Of a DNA stretch of 64,000 bases, positions 8,351 to 17,979 are shown one piece after another (within the stretch, counting starts at the first letter, position 1; each line of letters begins with the position of its first letter). The DNA is taken from assembly GCF_000014865.1 (NCBI RefSeq), contig NC_008576.1, positions 1,145,501 through 1,209,500 on the forward strand, given 5' to 3'. The notes beneath the pieces were generated by a model. The model worked only from the letters and a program-made list of their open reading frames with translations, did not search any database and was not told where the DNA came from. This DNA comes from Magnetococcus marinus MC-1 (GTDB lineage Bacteria > Pseudomonadota > Magnetococcia > Magnetococcales > Magnetococcaceae). Made by a program: the position numbers and the translations under genes.

Positions 8351-10720
8351 TTAGCCATGGCGACCATGGTTGCGTTTGTTGGGCTCTTTTTTGATGGGTT
8401 TACGACCACCGCGTGGGGGGTGCTCGGTATGCCGACGACCCGGTGGTTCGCAACGGCGGCAAAGTTTACCGCGCCAATGTTCCGGCAAAGGGGCGTGGCA
8501 CTTATCGCAATGTCCGGCCTCGCGCACCTTGCGGGGGCGACCCAGCAGGGTATTAATCTCGGTATTTAAATGGGCGCGTAGGCCCTCAGCCTCGGCAAGA
8601 TCGGGAAAGAGCTGCTCTTGGCGGAAGTGTAACCAACAATAGAGATTGACGATTTTTACCGCATCCTCAAGCTTGACCAACCGGTTGGGGTCCGCTTTGT
8701 GGGGTGGGGTGGGTAGTGCATCTTGCAGCGTGATGGGGCTGTTTTTAGCAATGGCCGCCACCATATGTTCAAACGCCGTTACCACCACCGTGGCCCGCAG
8801 CGGCACCGGGGCCGCAGAGAGCATAAAACGGGTCGGTAGATCCAGTTGTTTATGTCGATCAGCAATGCGCGCCAGGGTGGTCTGGTCGTCCAAATCGGCC
8901 AGTTCATAGAGGGCAGGGTCGGGCTTGACCGTCTTGATAAAGAGGGTAAACAGCCGGGTTAACCGTAGCTTTTGATCCTCCTGTAACTGAGCAATGGCGG
9001 TAAGATGGTCCAAGTTGGGGGCCAAGTGGGCCTTTTTGACATCAAAGGGTACCGCCAGCAACGCCTGTTTAATATGGGCCGTACCAATGCGGTAGGTGCC
9101 CACATAACCCACCTCATTTTTACCAAAACGACCCGCCCGCCCTGCAATCTGCCTAACCTCCATTGGGGTTAGTAGGTGCTCGGTGCGATTGATCATCTTG
9201 CGATCCTGGGCAAACAGAATGGTTTTGATGGGCAGATTAAGCCCCATGCCGATGGCATCCGTTGCCACCAAATAGGGTGCTTCGCCGCTATTAAACAGTC
9301 TGGCTTGCATGCGGCGCACTTCGGGGGGGAGCGCCCCGTAAAGAGCAGCGCACTTTTTGCCCGTGGCCTGCTCAACCTCCGCTTTAAGACGCAACACCTG
9401 GGCACGGCTAAAGGCCACCAAGGCCGTGCCTGGCTCCATTTCGGCGAGGGCTTCCACCGGTTTGCTCATGGTCTGCAAGGGGGTTAAACGCTCCAGCTCC
9501 ACCACATCCCAGGGCTCTTCGGTCAGGCGTAACAGTTTTTCAATCACCGGGCGGGCCGACGGCGCTGCAATGACGCACACCTCTTTGGCACGTACCCCCA
9601 AAATGGCCTGAGTCCAGGCCCAGCCTCGATCTGCATCCCCCACCATCTGGGCTTCATCAATCACCGCCACATCATAGCGGGTGTGGGTGGAGAGCATCTC
9701 AATGGTGCTGGCGGTATGCTTGGCCCCCTGGACCAAAATACGCTCCTCGCCCGTAACCATACTGCACGGCACCCCCCACTCGTTGAGGGTGTCGGCCACC
9801 TCCAAGGCTAACAGCCGCAAGGGGGCCAGATAACAGCCCGTGGCGGCATCCTTGAGGCGTTGCAGCGCCTGATAGGTTTTGCCCGAGTTGGTGGGGCCAA
9901 GATAGAGCGTGAACCGGCGGTAGTTCTCCCGCGCGGGGAAAAGATTATGAAACTCCTCAATGCGGGTCGCTTTGGCAATCTGGTGTTCAAACAGCGCCCC
10001 CTCATAGCGTTTGTGAAACTTGCCGTAAAACTCCCAAAAGGGCTGTAATGCAAAGGGGTCCTGGCTCTCTTGTTCCTGATGGCGCATCTGCTCCAAAATG
10101 GGGCGGGCGAGGGCATCGTTGCGCTCCTCCAGATCCTCCAACGCGGCTTGGTCTCGGTAACGACGGTAGGCGTTGAGGGTGTCGAACCAGATCGCATGGG
10201 TAAGTTCCCCTAAATCCAGCTCCAACTCACGGGCTGGGCGCAGCAAATGAGCATGCTGATCCACCAGTTCCCGATAGCGGCGTAACAGCTCTTGCAGGTC
10301 AAATTCTACCTCTTCAGGGCGCTGCTCGCCCATTTTGCTCAACAGATCGCTGCGGGCCTCGTCCAAGCTCAGCCAAGCCTGGTTCCACTGGGCGCAACGT
10401 TCGGTCATGGCCTCGCGCTGAAGCTCTAAAAACTCCCGCTCATTCACGCTTTGGTGATAGGCAAACAGTGGGGTGGGGTGCTCCCCTTCGGTGTGGGATA
10501 GGGGCTCAGCATCTTGGGGAATGCGGCGACCTTTCTTTTTCCAAGCCTTGCGCGAACGCAGCGGTACGATATCCTTGAGGGCATAGTAATAACGACCTTC
10601 CCGCTCTACCGGCTCGACCTCGGGGGGAATCCACTGGTGGCAGGTGATGCGCTCTTCTGCGATCCACCCCTCTTGGGCAGGGCTCTCCAGTACCAATGGG
10701 CTAGGCGGGGTCTCTGGCAT
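8351..10720 (-). CDS. Suv3-like superfamily 2 RNA helicase
   Basis: A 789-residue protein whose core matches the Suv3 family of ATP-dependent RNA helicases (mitochondrial degradosome type; bacterial homologues occur in alphaproteobacteria). Walker A is GPTNSGKT (about residues 273-280), the Walker B region is VIDEAQMVGD (about 350), motif V is ATDAIGMGLNLPIK (about 490) and motif VI is QIAGRAGRFGK (about 530). A charged 270-residue N-terminal region precedes the core and a likely zinc ribbon (CDKCHAPLP ... CRRC, about 735-756) followed by a basic tail closes it. Expected role: 3'-5' unwinding of structured RNA during turnover. It stands alone; no exonuclease gene is adjacent. The start is the first ATG after a short leader facing the divergent gene at 10825. 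Confidence 0.85.
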   Translation of the reverse strand: MPETPPSPLVLESPAQEGWIAEERITCHQWIPPEVEPVEREGRYYYALKDIVPLRSRKAWKKKGRRIPQDAEPLSHTEGEHPTPLFAYHQSVNEREFLELQREAMTERCAQWNQAWLSLDEARSDLLSKMGEQRPEEVEFDLQELLRRYRELVDQHAHLLRPARELELDLGELTHAIWFDTLNAYRRYRDQAALEDLEERNDALARPILEQMRHQEQESQDPFALQPFWEFYGKFHKRYEGALFEHQIAKATRIEEFHNLFPARENYRRFTLYLGPTNSGKTYQALQRLKDAATGCYLAPLRLLALEVADTLNEWGVPCSMVTGEERILVQGAKHTASTIEMLSTHTRYDVAVIDEAQMVGDADRGWAWTQAILGVRAKEVCVIAAPSARPVIEKLLRLTEEPWDVVELERLTPLQTMSKPVEALAEMEPGTALVAFSRAQVLRLKAEVEQATGKKCAALYGALPPEVRRMQARLFNSGEAPYLVATDAIGMGLNLPIKTILFAQDRKMINRTEHLLTPMEVRQIAGRAGRFGKNEVGYVGTYRIGTAHIKQALLAVPFDVKKAHLAPNLDHLTAIAQLQEDQKLRLTRLFTLFIKTVKPDPALYELADLDDQTTLARIADRHKQLDLPTRFMLSAAPVPLRATVVVTAFEHMVAAIAKNSPITLQDALPTPPHKADPNRLVKLEDAVKIVNLYCWLHFRQEQLFPDLAEAEGLRAHLNTEINTLLGRPRKVREAGHCDKCHAPLPEHWRGKLCRRCEPPGRRHTEHPPRGGRKPIKKEPNKRNHGRHG

Positions 10721-10824
10721 CGGTCATTCCGGTGGCTGGTGGGTGAAGATCAGGAAGGTGGCGTGCGTCATGACTCTGTCACACGGTGCCCGTATGTTAG
10801 CAGGGTTGCAGAAGGGATGGCAGG

Positions 10825-11493
10825 ATGAAAAAACAGTATGTTCAGATCCTGCTGCTGTTCTTGCTGCTGCTGGCTATGGCTGTCACTTGGCGCTATGGGG
10901 GAAATTTACAACCCGCTGCTCTGGAAGGGGGGTTGCGGGGGCTGGGTTGGGCGATGCCCCTGCTCTTTATGCTGCTCTATATTTTAGCGACGGTGTTGTT
11001 GTTGCCGAGTGTTTTGGTCACGATGGCAGGTGGTGCGCTGTTTGGTCCCGTGTGGGGCACCTTGTATAGCCTAACCGCAGCCAGTTTGGGGGCGGGCATC
11101 GCTTTTTTGCTGAGCCGCTATCTGTTGCGGGATTGGGTGCAGGCGCGTACACGGGGTATGCTGAAAAGCTTAATGCAGGGGGTGGCGGATGAAGGGTGGC
11201 GCTTTGTCGCCTTTACCCGCTTGGTGCCGTTGTTCCCCTTTAGCCTGCTTAACTACGCCTTTGGTTTGACGCAGCTGCCCTTTTGGACTTTCATAGTCGC
11301 TTCGTGGCTGTTTATGTTGCCGGGCACCGCAGTTTATACCTACCTGGGTTATGTGGGAAAAGAGGCCGCCGGTGGCGGTGAACATGTGATGCACCAAGGG
11401 CTGTTGGCGCTGGCTCTGCTGGCTCTGTTGCTGTTTGTGCCAAGATGGATCAATAAATGGCGGGGCCGTAGCCTCGCCAGCCATAAAGGATAG
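10825..11493 (+). CDS. TVP38/TMEM64 family (DedA-like) membrane protein
   Basis: A 222-residue integral membrane protein with about five to six hydrophobic helices. Central residues show the SNARE-associated/VTT signature: a conserved G-rich helix (AGGALFGPVWGTLYSLTAAS, residues about 69-88), then FTRLVPLFPFSLLNYAFGLT (about 131-150) and a later PGTAVYTYLGYVG segment. Families with this domain act in membrane-lipid homeostasis, possibly as lipid scramblases; the exact substrate is unknown here. The ATG follows a purine-rich site (gggatggcagg). The ROK kinase gene begins five bases after its stop, suggesting cotranscription with the next two genes. Confidence 0.85.
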   Translation: MKKQYVQILLLFLLLLAMAVTWRYGGNLQPAALEGGLRGLGWAMPLLFMLLYILATVLLLPSVLVTMAGGALFGPVWGTLYSLTAASLGAGIAFLLSRYLLRDWVQARTRGMLKSLMQGVADEGWRFVAFTRLVPLFPFSLLNYAFGLTQLPFWTFIVASWLFMLPGTAVYTYLGYVGKEAAGGGEHVMHQGLLALALLALLLFVPRWINKWRGRSLASHKG

Positions 11494-11497
11494 TGGT

Positions 11498-12412
11498 ATG
11501 CGTATTGGTGTGGATTTGGGTGGAACCAAAATTGAGGGTATTGTCATGGATAACGCGGGAGAGGTGCGGGCGCGACATCGCTGCCCAACCCCCCAGGGAG
11601 ATTATGCCGGTACCGTGCAGGCGATTGCTGCATTGGTTAACACCATTGAACAACAGGCCGGTGTGGCGGAACGCCAATTGCCGGTGGGAGTGGGCACCCC
11701 TGGCGCGGTCTCACCCTATACCGGACGGTTGAAGGGCTCTAACTCCGTTTGCCTGATCAATCAACCCCTGCGCGAGGATCTGGAACGGATGTTGGCACGA
11801 CCGGTGCGCTTGGCCAATGATGCCGACTGCTTTGCCCTCTCCGAGGCATCCGATGGAGCCGCCGCCGGTGCCCCCGTGGTGTTTGGGGTGATTGTGGGCA
11901 CCGGTTGTGGGGGAGGCTTTGTGGTCAATGGGCAGCTCCTGCAAGGGGGCAACAGCATCACCGGGGAGTGGGGACATAATCCGCTGCCCGGCCCGCTGGA
12001 TGATGAACGCCCCGGCATCGACTGCTACTGCGGCAAAGCGGGTTGTATTGAAACCTTTATCTCCGGTACCGGTTTTGCCCGGGACTATAATGCGGCGGCG
12101 GCGACTCAATTGAGCGGTAAACAGGTGGCCGAGCGGCTGCACGCCCAAGAGCCCCAAGCCATTGCCGCCATCGAGCGCTACGAAAACCGTATGGCGCGCG
12201 CTTTGGCCTCCATCATCAATATTGTCGACCCCCATGTGATTGTGCTGGGCGGGGGCATGTCCAATGTGGCGCGTCTTTATGAAAATGTACCAAAAATATG
12301 GGGTCCTTATGTCTTCTCCGACCGGGTAGATACCAAGCTGGTCAAAGCAAAATATGGGGATTCCAGCGGGGTGCGCGGGGCCGCTTGGTTGTGGCCTGCC
12401 CCCCACAGCTAA
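11498..12412 (+). CDS. ROK-family sugar kinase (glucokinase / fructokinase / GlcNAc kinase type)
   Basis: A 304-residue protein starting MRIGVDLGGTKIEGIVMD, the ATP phosphate-binding loop of the ROK/ASKHA fold. GTGCGGGFVVNGQ forms the second glycine motif, the general base Asp lies in LANDADCFALSE, and the ROK zinc motif is CYCGKAGCIETFISG with an upstream His in GEWGHNPL. These residues indicate an active hexose or N-acetylhexosamine kinase; the acting sugar cannot be assigned. The ATG at 11498 was chosen because aaagga lies eight bases upstream and the protein then begins exactly at the family N-terminus; an earlier in-frame ATG at 11435 would overlap the previous gene by about 60 bases. 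Twelve bases separate it from the next gene. Confidence 0.9.
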   Translation: MRIGVDLGGTKIEGIVMDNAGEVRARHRCPTPQGDYAGTVQAIAALVNTIEQQAGVAERQLPVGVGTPGAVSPYTGRLKGSNSVCLINQPLREDLERMLARPVRLANDADCFALSEASDGAAAGAPVVFGVIVGTGCGGGFVVNGQLLQGGNSITGEWGHNPLPGPLDDERPGIDCYCGKAGCIETFISGTGFARDYNAAAATQLSGKQVAERLHAQEPQAIAAIERYENRMARALASIINIVDPHVIVLGGGMSNVARLYENVPKIWGPYVFSDRVDTKLVKAKYGDSSGVRGAAWLWPAPHS

Positions 12413-12424
12413 GCGAGGATAACG

Positions 12425-13180
12425 ATGCGGCTTACCATTTTGGGCAGCGGTACCGGTGTGCCGCTGCCAGAGCATCAGCCCCCTGGTTATTGGGTGCAGA
12501 GCCTAGGGTGCCAGCTCTTGATGGATTGCGGCAGCGGTAGCGTTTGGCGACTGACGGCCCTGGGCGGGTCGTTGGTGACGCTGGATGGTGTCGCCATCAG
12601 CCATACCCATCCAGACCATTGCGGCGATCTGCTGACCCTGTTGCATGCCTTGCATCTGCCCGGTATGCAACGCGATAAGCCTTTATACCTCTTTGGCCCA
12701 ACCGGATTTGCCGCCTTTTTGGAGCAGTTTATTTTTCAACAGACCAAAAAGCCCAAAGGCTTTGCGCTGGTCGTGCAGGAAAATCCCCAGGCTGTGCGCT
12801 TGGGTGACTTGAGCCTGAGCTCTGCCCCCATGCAGCACTCCACCTCGACAGCAGCCATCGGCTACCGGGTGACAAGCCAAGGAGGCACGCTGGTCTATTC
12901 TGGGGATGCGGAGCCCTCTGCTGCGTTGATCGGCTTGAGTGACGCTGCGGATTTGGCCGTTTTTGATTGTTCCACCCTGGCCCAAGGGCAGGTGGCCGGG
13001 CACATGAGCGCCTTGCAGTGCGGAGAGGTGGCTCAGCAAGCGGGGGTGAAACGGCTCATTCTTTCCCATCTCTACCCCCTTGCCCAAGGGCGCCCCAACC
13101 GCGACCGGCTGGCCGAGTGCCGTTTGGCCTATGCTGGGGAGGTGGTGTTGGCCAGTGACCGGGCCCACTTTACAGTATAG
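12425..13180 (+). CDS. RNase Z-like metallo-beta-lactamase hydrolase
   Basis: A 251-residue protein with the MBL fold opening MRLTILGSGTGVPLPE and the metal-binding motif SHTHPDHCGD (about residues 60-69). Further ligand regions are APMQHSTSTAAIGYRV, the YSGDAEPS Asp, and the C-terminal ILSHLYPLAQ His. The arrangement resembles RNase Z / arylsulfatase-like MBL proteins. It could process tRNA 3' ends, but many short homologues are uncharacterised phosphodiesterases, so the call stays at family level. It ends the TVP38-ROK-MBL run and is followed by a strong terminator. Confidence 0.8.
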   Translation: MRLTILGSGTGVPLPEHQPPGYWVQSLGCQLLMDCGSGSVWRLTALGGSLVTLDGVAISHTHPDHCGDLLTLLHALHLPGMQRDKPLYLFGPTGFAAFLEQFIFQQTKKPKGFALVVQENPQAVRLGDLSLSSAPMQHSTSTAAIGYRVTSQGGTLVYSGDAEPSAALIGLSDAADLAVFDCSTLAQGQVAGHMSALQCGEVAQQAGVKRLILSHLYPLAQGRPNRDRLAECRLAYAGEVVLASDRAHFTV

Positions 13181-13200
13181 GGTTACGCCATACTGCCCAC

Positions 13201-13238
13201 AAAAAAGCCCCCGCTGGTTGACCAGCGAGGGCTTTTTT
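13201..13238. terminator. Bidirectional Rho-independent terminator
   Basis: The arms AAAAAAGCCC..CGCTGGT and ACCAGCG..GGGCTTTTTT form a GC-rich hairpin flanked by A and T runs. It separates the convergent MBL hydrolase and aspS transcripts and can end both. Confidence 0.9.
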
Positions 13239-13256
13239 GTGGCTCGGACGGGTAAC

Positions 13257-15080
13257 TTACTCCGCCGTTTTGGGCTTAAAGGTGCTGCGTAGGTGCAGCT
13301 CTTTTAACTGAGCGCCATCCACCTTGGAGGGAGCCTCGGTCATCAAACAGGTGGCCTTTTGGGTTTTTGGGAAGGCGATCACATCGCGAATGGAGTCCAA
13401 CCCCAACATCAATGTGACCAAACGGTCCAGACCCAAGGCCAAACCACCATGGGGTGGCGCACCATACTGTAGCGCACGGAGGAGGAAGCCAAATTTGCCC
13501 TCGGCCTCCTCTTCGCCAATCTCCAGCAGCTCCAGCATGCGGCGCTGGAGCATCGTATCGTGAATACGAATCGAGCCACCGCCAACCTCGGTACCATTTA
13601 ACACCAGATCGTAGGCCAGCGAGCGCACTTTCTCCAAAGGATGCTCCACCGAGGCTCCATCGGCATTCTCTAAATAGATAATGTCGTCGGGGTGGGGCGC
13701 AGTGAAGGGGTGGTGTACCGCTGTGTTGCGGCGGGCTTCGTTGTCCCAATCCAGCAGGGGGAAGTCCGTTACCCAGACAAAGGCAAATTTTTCGTCACAG
13801 AGCATCTCTAACTCTTTGCCCAATTTTACCCGCAGACGGCCTAGAGATTCATTCACCACACTGGCTTTGTCCGCGCCGAAGAAGAGTAGATCACCGACCT
13901 GGGCTTGGGTAGCCTCTTGAATGGCCTGTTTTTCAGCATCGCCCAAAAATTTAACGATGGGGGATTGCCAGCCATCCTCCTGCCAGGGGCCGTTGACCTT
14001 GATATAAGCCAGCCCTTTGGCCCCATAGATGCCTACAAATTCGGTATAGGTGTCGATCTGTTTGCGGGTCAAACTGCCGCCACCAGGAACCTTGAGCACC
14101 TTGACCAAGCCGTGCTCATTGCCACGCCCCTCCAGGGTGGCCGCTTGGCGGAACACCTTGAATTCCGAACTTTTCATTACTTCGGTCAGATCTTTCAGCT
14201 CCATGGTAATACGCATATCTGGGGCATCCAAACCATATTTATCCATGGCTTCGGCATAGGTGATGCGCCGTACAGGTTGGGGAATGGAGACCCCAAGTGC
14301 CTCTTTAAAGGCCTCCACCACCACGCTCTCGGTGAGTTCCATGACATCGTTGGGCTCAACGAAAGACATCTCAAGATCAATCTGGGTGAACTCGGGCTGA
14401 CGGTCAGCGCGCAGATCTTCATCCCTAAAACAGCGTACAATCTGGAAATAACGATCATAGCCCGCCATCATGAGCAGCTGTTTAAAGAGCTGAGGTGACT
14501 GGGGCAGGGCATAAAAATCCCCTGGGTTGACCCGTGAGGGCACCAGATAGTCCCGCGCCCCTTCAGGGGTGCTGCGGGTTAACATGGGGGTTTCGACCTC
14601 CACAAAGCCCGAGCCATCCAGATGTTTACGTACCGATTGCATGATCCGGTGACGGAACATCAGATTGCGCTGCATATCCGGGCGGCGCAGATCAAGGAAA
14701 CGGTATTGTAAACGCAGGTTTTCCGAGATCTCATCATCCAACTGAAAGGGCAGCGGCAGCGAGCTGTTGAGAATGGTTAAATCCTCCACCACCACCTCAA
14801 TGCGACCGGTATCCATATTGGGATTGATGGTGCCTTCGCTGCGGGCTGTCACCTTGCCGGTGGCGCGAATCACATATTCGCTGCGCAGAGTGTGGGCTTG
14901 GGCGTGGGGTTCGGCAAACAGCTCGGGGCTGAACACAACCTGGACCAGACCCGTGCGATCCCGCAGATCAACAAAGATAACCCCGCCATGATCCCGGCGG
15001 CGGTTGATCCAACCTTCCAGCACAACGGTTTCACCAATCTGGGATTCCCGCACATCGTTACAATAGTGGGTGCGCTTCAT
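13257..15080 (-). CDS. aspS: Aspartyl-tRNA synthetase
   Basis: A 607-residue class II synthetase of bacterial length. The N-terminal anticodon-binding OB fold contains EGWINRRRDHGGVIFVDLRD. Motif 2 is in the RYFQIVRCFRDEDLRADRQP segment with QPEFTQIDLEMSF following, the bacterial GAD insertion occupies about residues 290-420, and motif 3 is GLALGLDRLVTLMLG near the C-terminus. It charges tRNA-Asp in the cytoplasm; whether it also misacylates tRNA-Asn depends on a gatCAB system not visible here. The start MKRTHYCNDV is the usual family N-terminus. About 240 bases separate it from the next minus-strand gene, so it probably has its own promoter. Confidence 0.97.
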   Translation of the reverse strand: MKRTHYCNDVRESQIGETVVLEGWINRRRDHGGVIFVDLRDRTGLVQVVFSPELFAEPHAQAHTLRSEYVIRATGKVTARSEGTINPNMDTGRIEVVVEDLTILNSSLPLPFQLDDEISENLRLQYRFLDLRRPDMQRNLMFRHRIMQSVRKHLDGSGFVEVETPMLTRSTPEGARDYLVPSRVNPGDFYALPQSPQLFKQLLMMAGYDRYFQIVRCFRDEDLRADRQPEFTQIDLEMSFVEPNDVMELTESVVVEAFKEALGVSIPQPVRRITYAEAMDKYGLDAPDMRITMELKDLTEVMKSSEFKVFRQAATLEGRGNEHGLVKVLKVPGGGSLTRKQIDTYTEFVGIYGAKGLAYIKVNGPWQEDGWQSPIVKFLGDAEKQAIQEATQAQVGDLLFFGADKASVVNESLGRLRVKLGKELEMLCDEKFAFVWVTDFPLLDWDNEARRNTAVHHPFTAPHPDDIIYLENADGASVEHPLEKVRSLAYDLVLNGTEVGGGSIRIHDTMLQRRMLELLEIGEEEAEGKFGFLLRALQYGAPPHGGLALGLDRLVTLMLGLDSIRDVIAFPKTQKATCLMTEAPSKVDGAQLKELHLRSTFKPKTAE

Positions 15081-15321
15081 GTTGCTGATGCTCCAAAGTA
15101 TGCAATGTCTTGCGCCCGTGTGAGCGCAAGGGGGATGGTTTTATATAGGGGCCGTTGGTGTGGCGAGAGCACGTTTGGCTTGGTCGGCGTGGGCCCCAGC
15201 CTGAGGGGGCATGGTGCCGATGGTTATGCTCTACGCCTACCAAAGCGCCATGGTTGAAGGCTTGCTCACGGGCAAGCTGGAGCTTGCCGGGTGTTGCGAC
15301 ACCATGGGTCCCCCTGGTTAT

Positions 15322-16284
15322 TTACACTTCTGTCGGGCTTTCGTCTGACTCAACATCGGGAAGTTCCTGACGTTTGGCCTTGTCCAGGGCGTCATTAATC
15401 ATCGCTTGCAGGGCCTGCTGCTCTTGCTCGGCGAGGTGTTGGGTGTGCTCAATGGCGGTTTCATAGGCGATAATGGCACGCTCCCAGTTGCCGGTAGCAT
15501 GATGGGTAAGCCCCTTGAGATAGTGGTTAAAGGGGTTGTGGGCATCCTGCTCCAGGGCGGTGTCGGCCCAGATCTCCGCGTTGCTGGGGTCCCCTTGGTC
15601 CAGGTAGAAGGCGGCCAGCTTTTGGGCAACCTGATGACGCTCTACCCCCTTGGGGTGGTCATACTCATCCAGCAAGAAAGATTCAGCCTGCTTGCCCTGA
15701 TCGACCTCCACCAGCCACTCGGCATAGCGGGCAATCCAATAATCGTAGAGCAGATATTCATGCTCACGATCCCCATCCATGACCCCTTCCAACAGCTCAA
15801 GGGCGGCGTCAATATCATCGTGACGGTAGTAGGCCGAGGCCATTTCGCTGGCCACGAGGTCAGAAAGATGGTCGCGGGGAACTTGATCCAGCGCCTCTAG
15901 GCCCATTTTACTAATGAGCATGGCGGTGGCGGTGGCCATGATGGGGGCCGTAGGGTTGCCCAACTTAAAGCTCAACTGCTCGGCTTGATCAATGTGGCAG
16001 CTTTTAAATTTTTTACCCGAACCACAAGGGCAGGGATCGTTGCGGCCTATTTTGGGGGCCGGGGCTTGACGATTGGTGCGGGATTTAAATCCCAACTCAG
16101 CGCGAGGGGCCATATCGGTCAGGCGCTGTGCAAAAAATTCATAACGCTTAACCAGCGGATCTTTGGCGACCGCATCGTTGTCGGCCAGCCATTGCATCAG
16201 GCTCTCTTGATCGTCGGTCAGGGCGGCACGACAAAGGGCCTCGGCATAGATGTTAGGATCATTCAGATTTTTAGGCTGAACCAC
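15322..16284 (-). CDS. SEC-C motif protein with helical repeats
   Basis: With a GTG start at 16284 this is 320 residues. A SEC-C zinc motif (IGRNDPCPCGSGKKFKSCH) lies around residue 95, after a helical N-terminal segment. The C-terminal two thirds are Ala/Leu-rich helices with TPR-like spacing (WERAIIAYETAIEHTQHLAE). SEC-C domains bind zinc and are found on SecA and on proteins linked to translation or chaperone functions; the role here is unknown. The GTG was chosen because TTGGAG lies about eight bases upstream; longer in-frame ATG starts (16332, 16392) lack a ribosome site, and the one at 16332 sits on a TATAAT that looks like the -10 element. Confidence 0.75.
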   Translation of the reverse strand: MVQPKNLNDPNIYAEALCRAALTDDQESLMQWLADNDAVAKDPLVKRYEFFAQRLTDMAPRAELGFKSRTNRQAPAPKIGRNDPCPCGSGKKFKSCHIDQAEQLSFKLGNPTAPIMATATAMLISKMGLEALDQVPRDHLSDLVASEMASAYYRHDDIDAALELLEGVMDGDREHEYLLYDYWIARYAEWLVEVDQGKQAESFLLDEYDHPKGVERHQVAQKLAAFYLDQGDPSNAEIWADTALEQDAHNPFNHYLKGLTHHATGNWERAIIAYETAIEHTQHLAEQEQQALQAMINDALDKAKRQELPDVESDESPTEV

Positions 16285-16442
16285 GGTGTGTGCTCCAATC
16301 GACCAGGGGGTTCGAGAATAGAAACGCAACATTATACTAAACAGCGGGGGGTAAACGCTAGGAGATTGGAGAGAAAAACGGCGGTCCGCCATTGTAAATT
16401 TCCAGTTACCGTGGTAACAACGCTCTATTCCAGCTAGAATGC

Positions 16443-16478
16443 CACAGTCGGCCTCTCCCCTTGGGGGAGATGGCTGTG
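16443..16478 (+). promoter_or_regulatory. Imperfect hairpin upstream of gltX
   Basis: CACAG..CC.CTCCCC and GGGGAG..GG.CTGTG arms around a TTGG loop form a long imperfect stem about 80 bases before gltX. No U-run follows, so it may be a leader structure rather than a terminator. Confidence 0.35.
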
Positions 16479-16554
16479 CGAGTTTATGTAAGAGGGGGGT
16501 GTGTCAACCCGGTGCAGCCCCGTGCCAAGAGCCTTAAATGACGAGAAATGAATC

Positions 16555-17979
16555 ATGGTCATGCGTACCCGTTTTGCCCCTTCACCCACTGGATTTTTGC
16601 ATGTGGGTGGTGCCCGTACCGCTCTGTTTTGCCATCTGCAAGCCCGCCATGTGGGCGGTACCACCGTGCTACGCATTGAGGATACCGATCGTGAGCGCTC
16701 CAATCAGGCGCTGGTGGATGCCATTCTGGATGGACTGCACTGGCTGGGGTTGGATCCTGATGAGGGCCCTCTGTTCCAGTCTGACCATACCCAACGCCAT
16801 ACCGATATGGCGCTTAAGTTGTTGGAAGAGGGTAAGGCGTACAAATGCTACTGCACCAAGCAGGAGTTGGATGATATGCGCGCGGCCCAGCAGGCCCGTA
16901 AAGAAAAACCACGCTACGATGGCCGCTGCCGCCACCGTAGCGAGCCCCCCTCGGATCAACCCTATGTGATCCGTTTTAAAACCCCGTTGGAGGGTGAAGT
17001 GGTGTGGCCGGATATGGTGCAGGGTACCATCCACATCGCCAATAAAGAGCTGGATGACCTAATTTTGCTGCGCTCGGATGGCTCCCCCACCTATAACCTA
17101 GCGGTGGTGGTGGATGATCATGATATGGAGATTACCCATGTGATTCGGGGCGAGGATCACACCAGTAATACCCCTCGCCAGATCCATCTGTTCCAGGCCC
17201 TAGGGTGGGATGTGCCCAGCTATGCTCATATCCCCCTGCTGCATGGCGAGGATGGCTCTAAGCTGTCTAAACGGCATGGTGCGGTGTCGGTCTTGCAGTT
17301 TCGCGAAGAGGGATTTTTGGCCAGTGCTCTGAATAACTATCTGGTGCGCATGGGCTGGTCCCATGGTGAAAAAGAAGAGTTCACCATGGATGAAATGGTG
17401 GCGCTGTTTGATGTCAACAATGTGGGACGCAGTGCGGCGATTTTTAATACCTCCAAGCTGTTGTGGCTTAACGGTGTGCATATTCGCCAGTCAGGGCCTG
17501 AACAGTTGCGGGGCGAGTTGATGTGGCACCTGCAACGCCTAGGGGTGGACAACCCCAACCCTAATTTTATTGATCAAATTATCCCCGGTATGCAGGAGCG
17601 GGTGAAAACCATGTTAGAGATGGCGCAAATGGCCATGTTCTACTTTAAAGCGCCCACCGAGTATGCCGAAACAGCCGTGGCCAAACATTTGCACGCCGAT
17701 ATCTTGCCCGCTTATGCCGCTTTGCTGGAAAAATTGCACACCGTTACAGCAGATGAGTGGGATAACGGTGGGTTGGAGCGCGCCTTTAAAGTGGTTATGG
17801 CGGAAACAGGGGCGAAAATGGGTAAAATCGGGCAGCCGGTGCGCATCGCCATTTCTGGGAGTGATATTGCGCCGGGTATCTATGATATTCTGCAACTGGT
17901 GGGGCGGCATGAGAGCTTGCGGCGGCTTGAGGTGCTGTTAAGCTTTTTTCAACAGCGGGTTCATGGCGCAAACGGCTAA
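16555..17979 (+). CDS. gltX: Glutamyl-tRNA synthetase
   Basis: A 474-residue class I synthetase. It starts with RTRFAPSPTGFLHVGGARTA, where HVGG is the HIGH-type signature (residues 16-19); the KMSKS equivalent is KLSKRHG (about 237-243). A zinc-type cluster is present (CYC near residue 98 and CRH about 25 residues later), as in bacterial GltX. The helical anticodon-binding domain follows. It loads glutamate on tRNA-Glu, supplying protein and tetrapyrrole synthesis. ATG 16555 is taken; ATG 16561 is equally possible because both lack a strong ribosome site. No gene overlaps and no terminator with a clear U-run follows. Confidence 0.95.
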   Translation: MVMRTRFAPSPTGFLHVGGARTALFCHLQARHVGGTTVLRIEDTDRERSNQALVDAILDGLHWLGLDPDEGPLFQSDHTQRHTDMALKLLEEGKAYKCYCTKQELDDMRAAQQARKEKPRYDGRCRHRSEPPSDQPYVIRFKTPLEGEVVWPDMVQGTIHIANKELDDLILLRSDGSPTYNLAVVVDDHDMEITHVIRGEDHTSNTPRQIHLFQALGWDVPSYAHIPLLHGEDGSKLSKRHGAVSVLQFREEGFLASALNNYLVRMGWSHGEKEEFTMDEMVALFDVNNVGRSAAIFNTSKLLWLNGVHIRQSGPEQLRGELMWHLQRLGVDNPNPNFIDQIIPGMQERVKTMLEMAQMAMFYFKAPTEYAETAVAKHLHADILPAYAALLEKLHTVTADEWDNGGLERAFKVVMAETGAKMGKIGQPVRIAISGSDIAPGIYDILQLVGRHESLRRLEVLLSFFQQRVHGANG

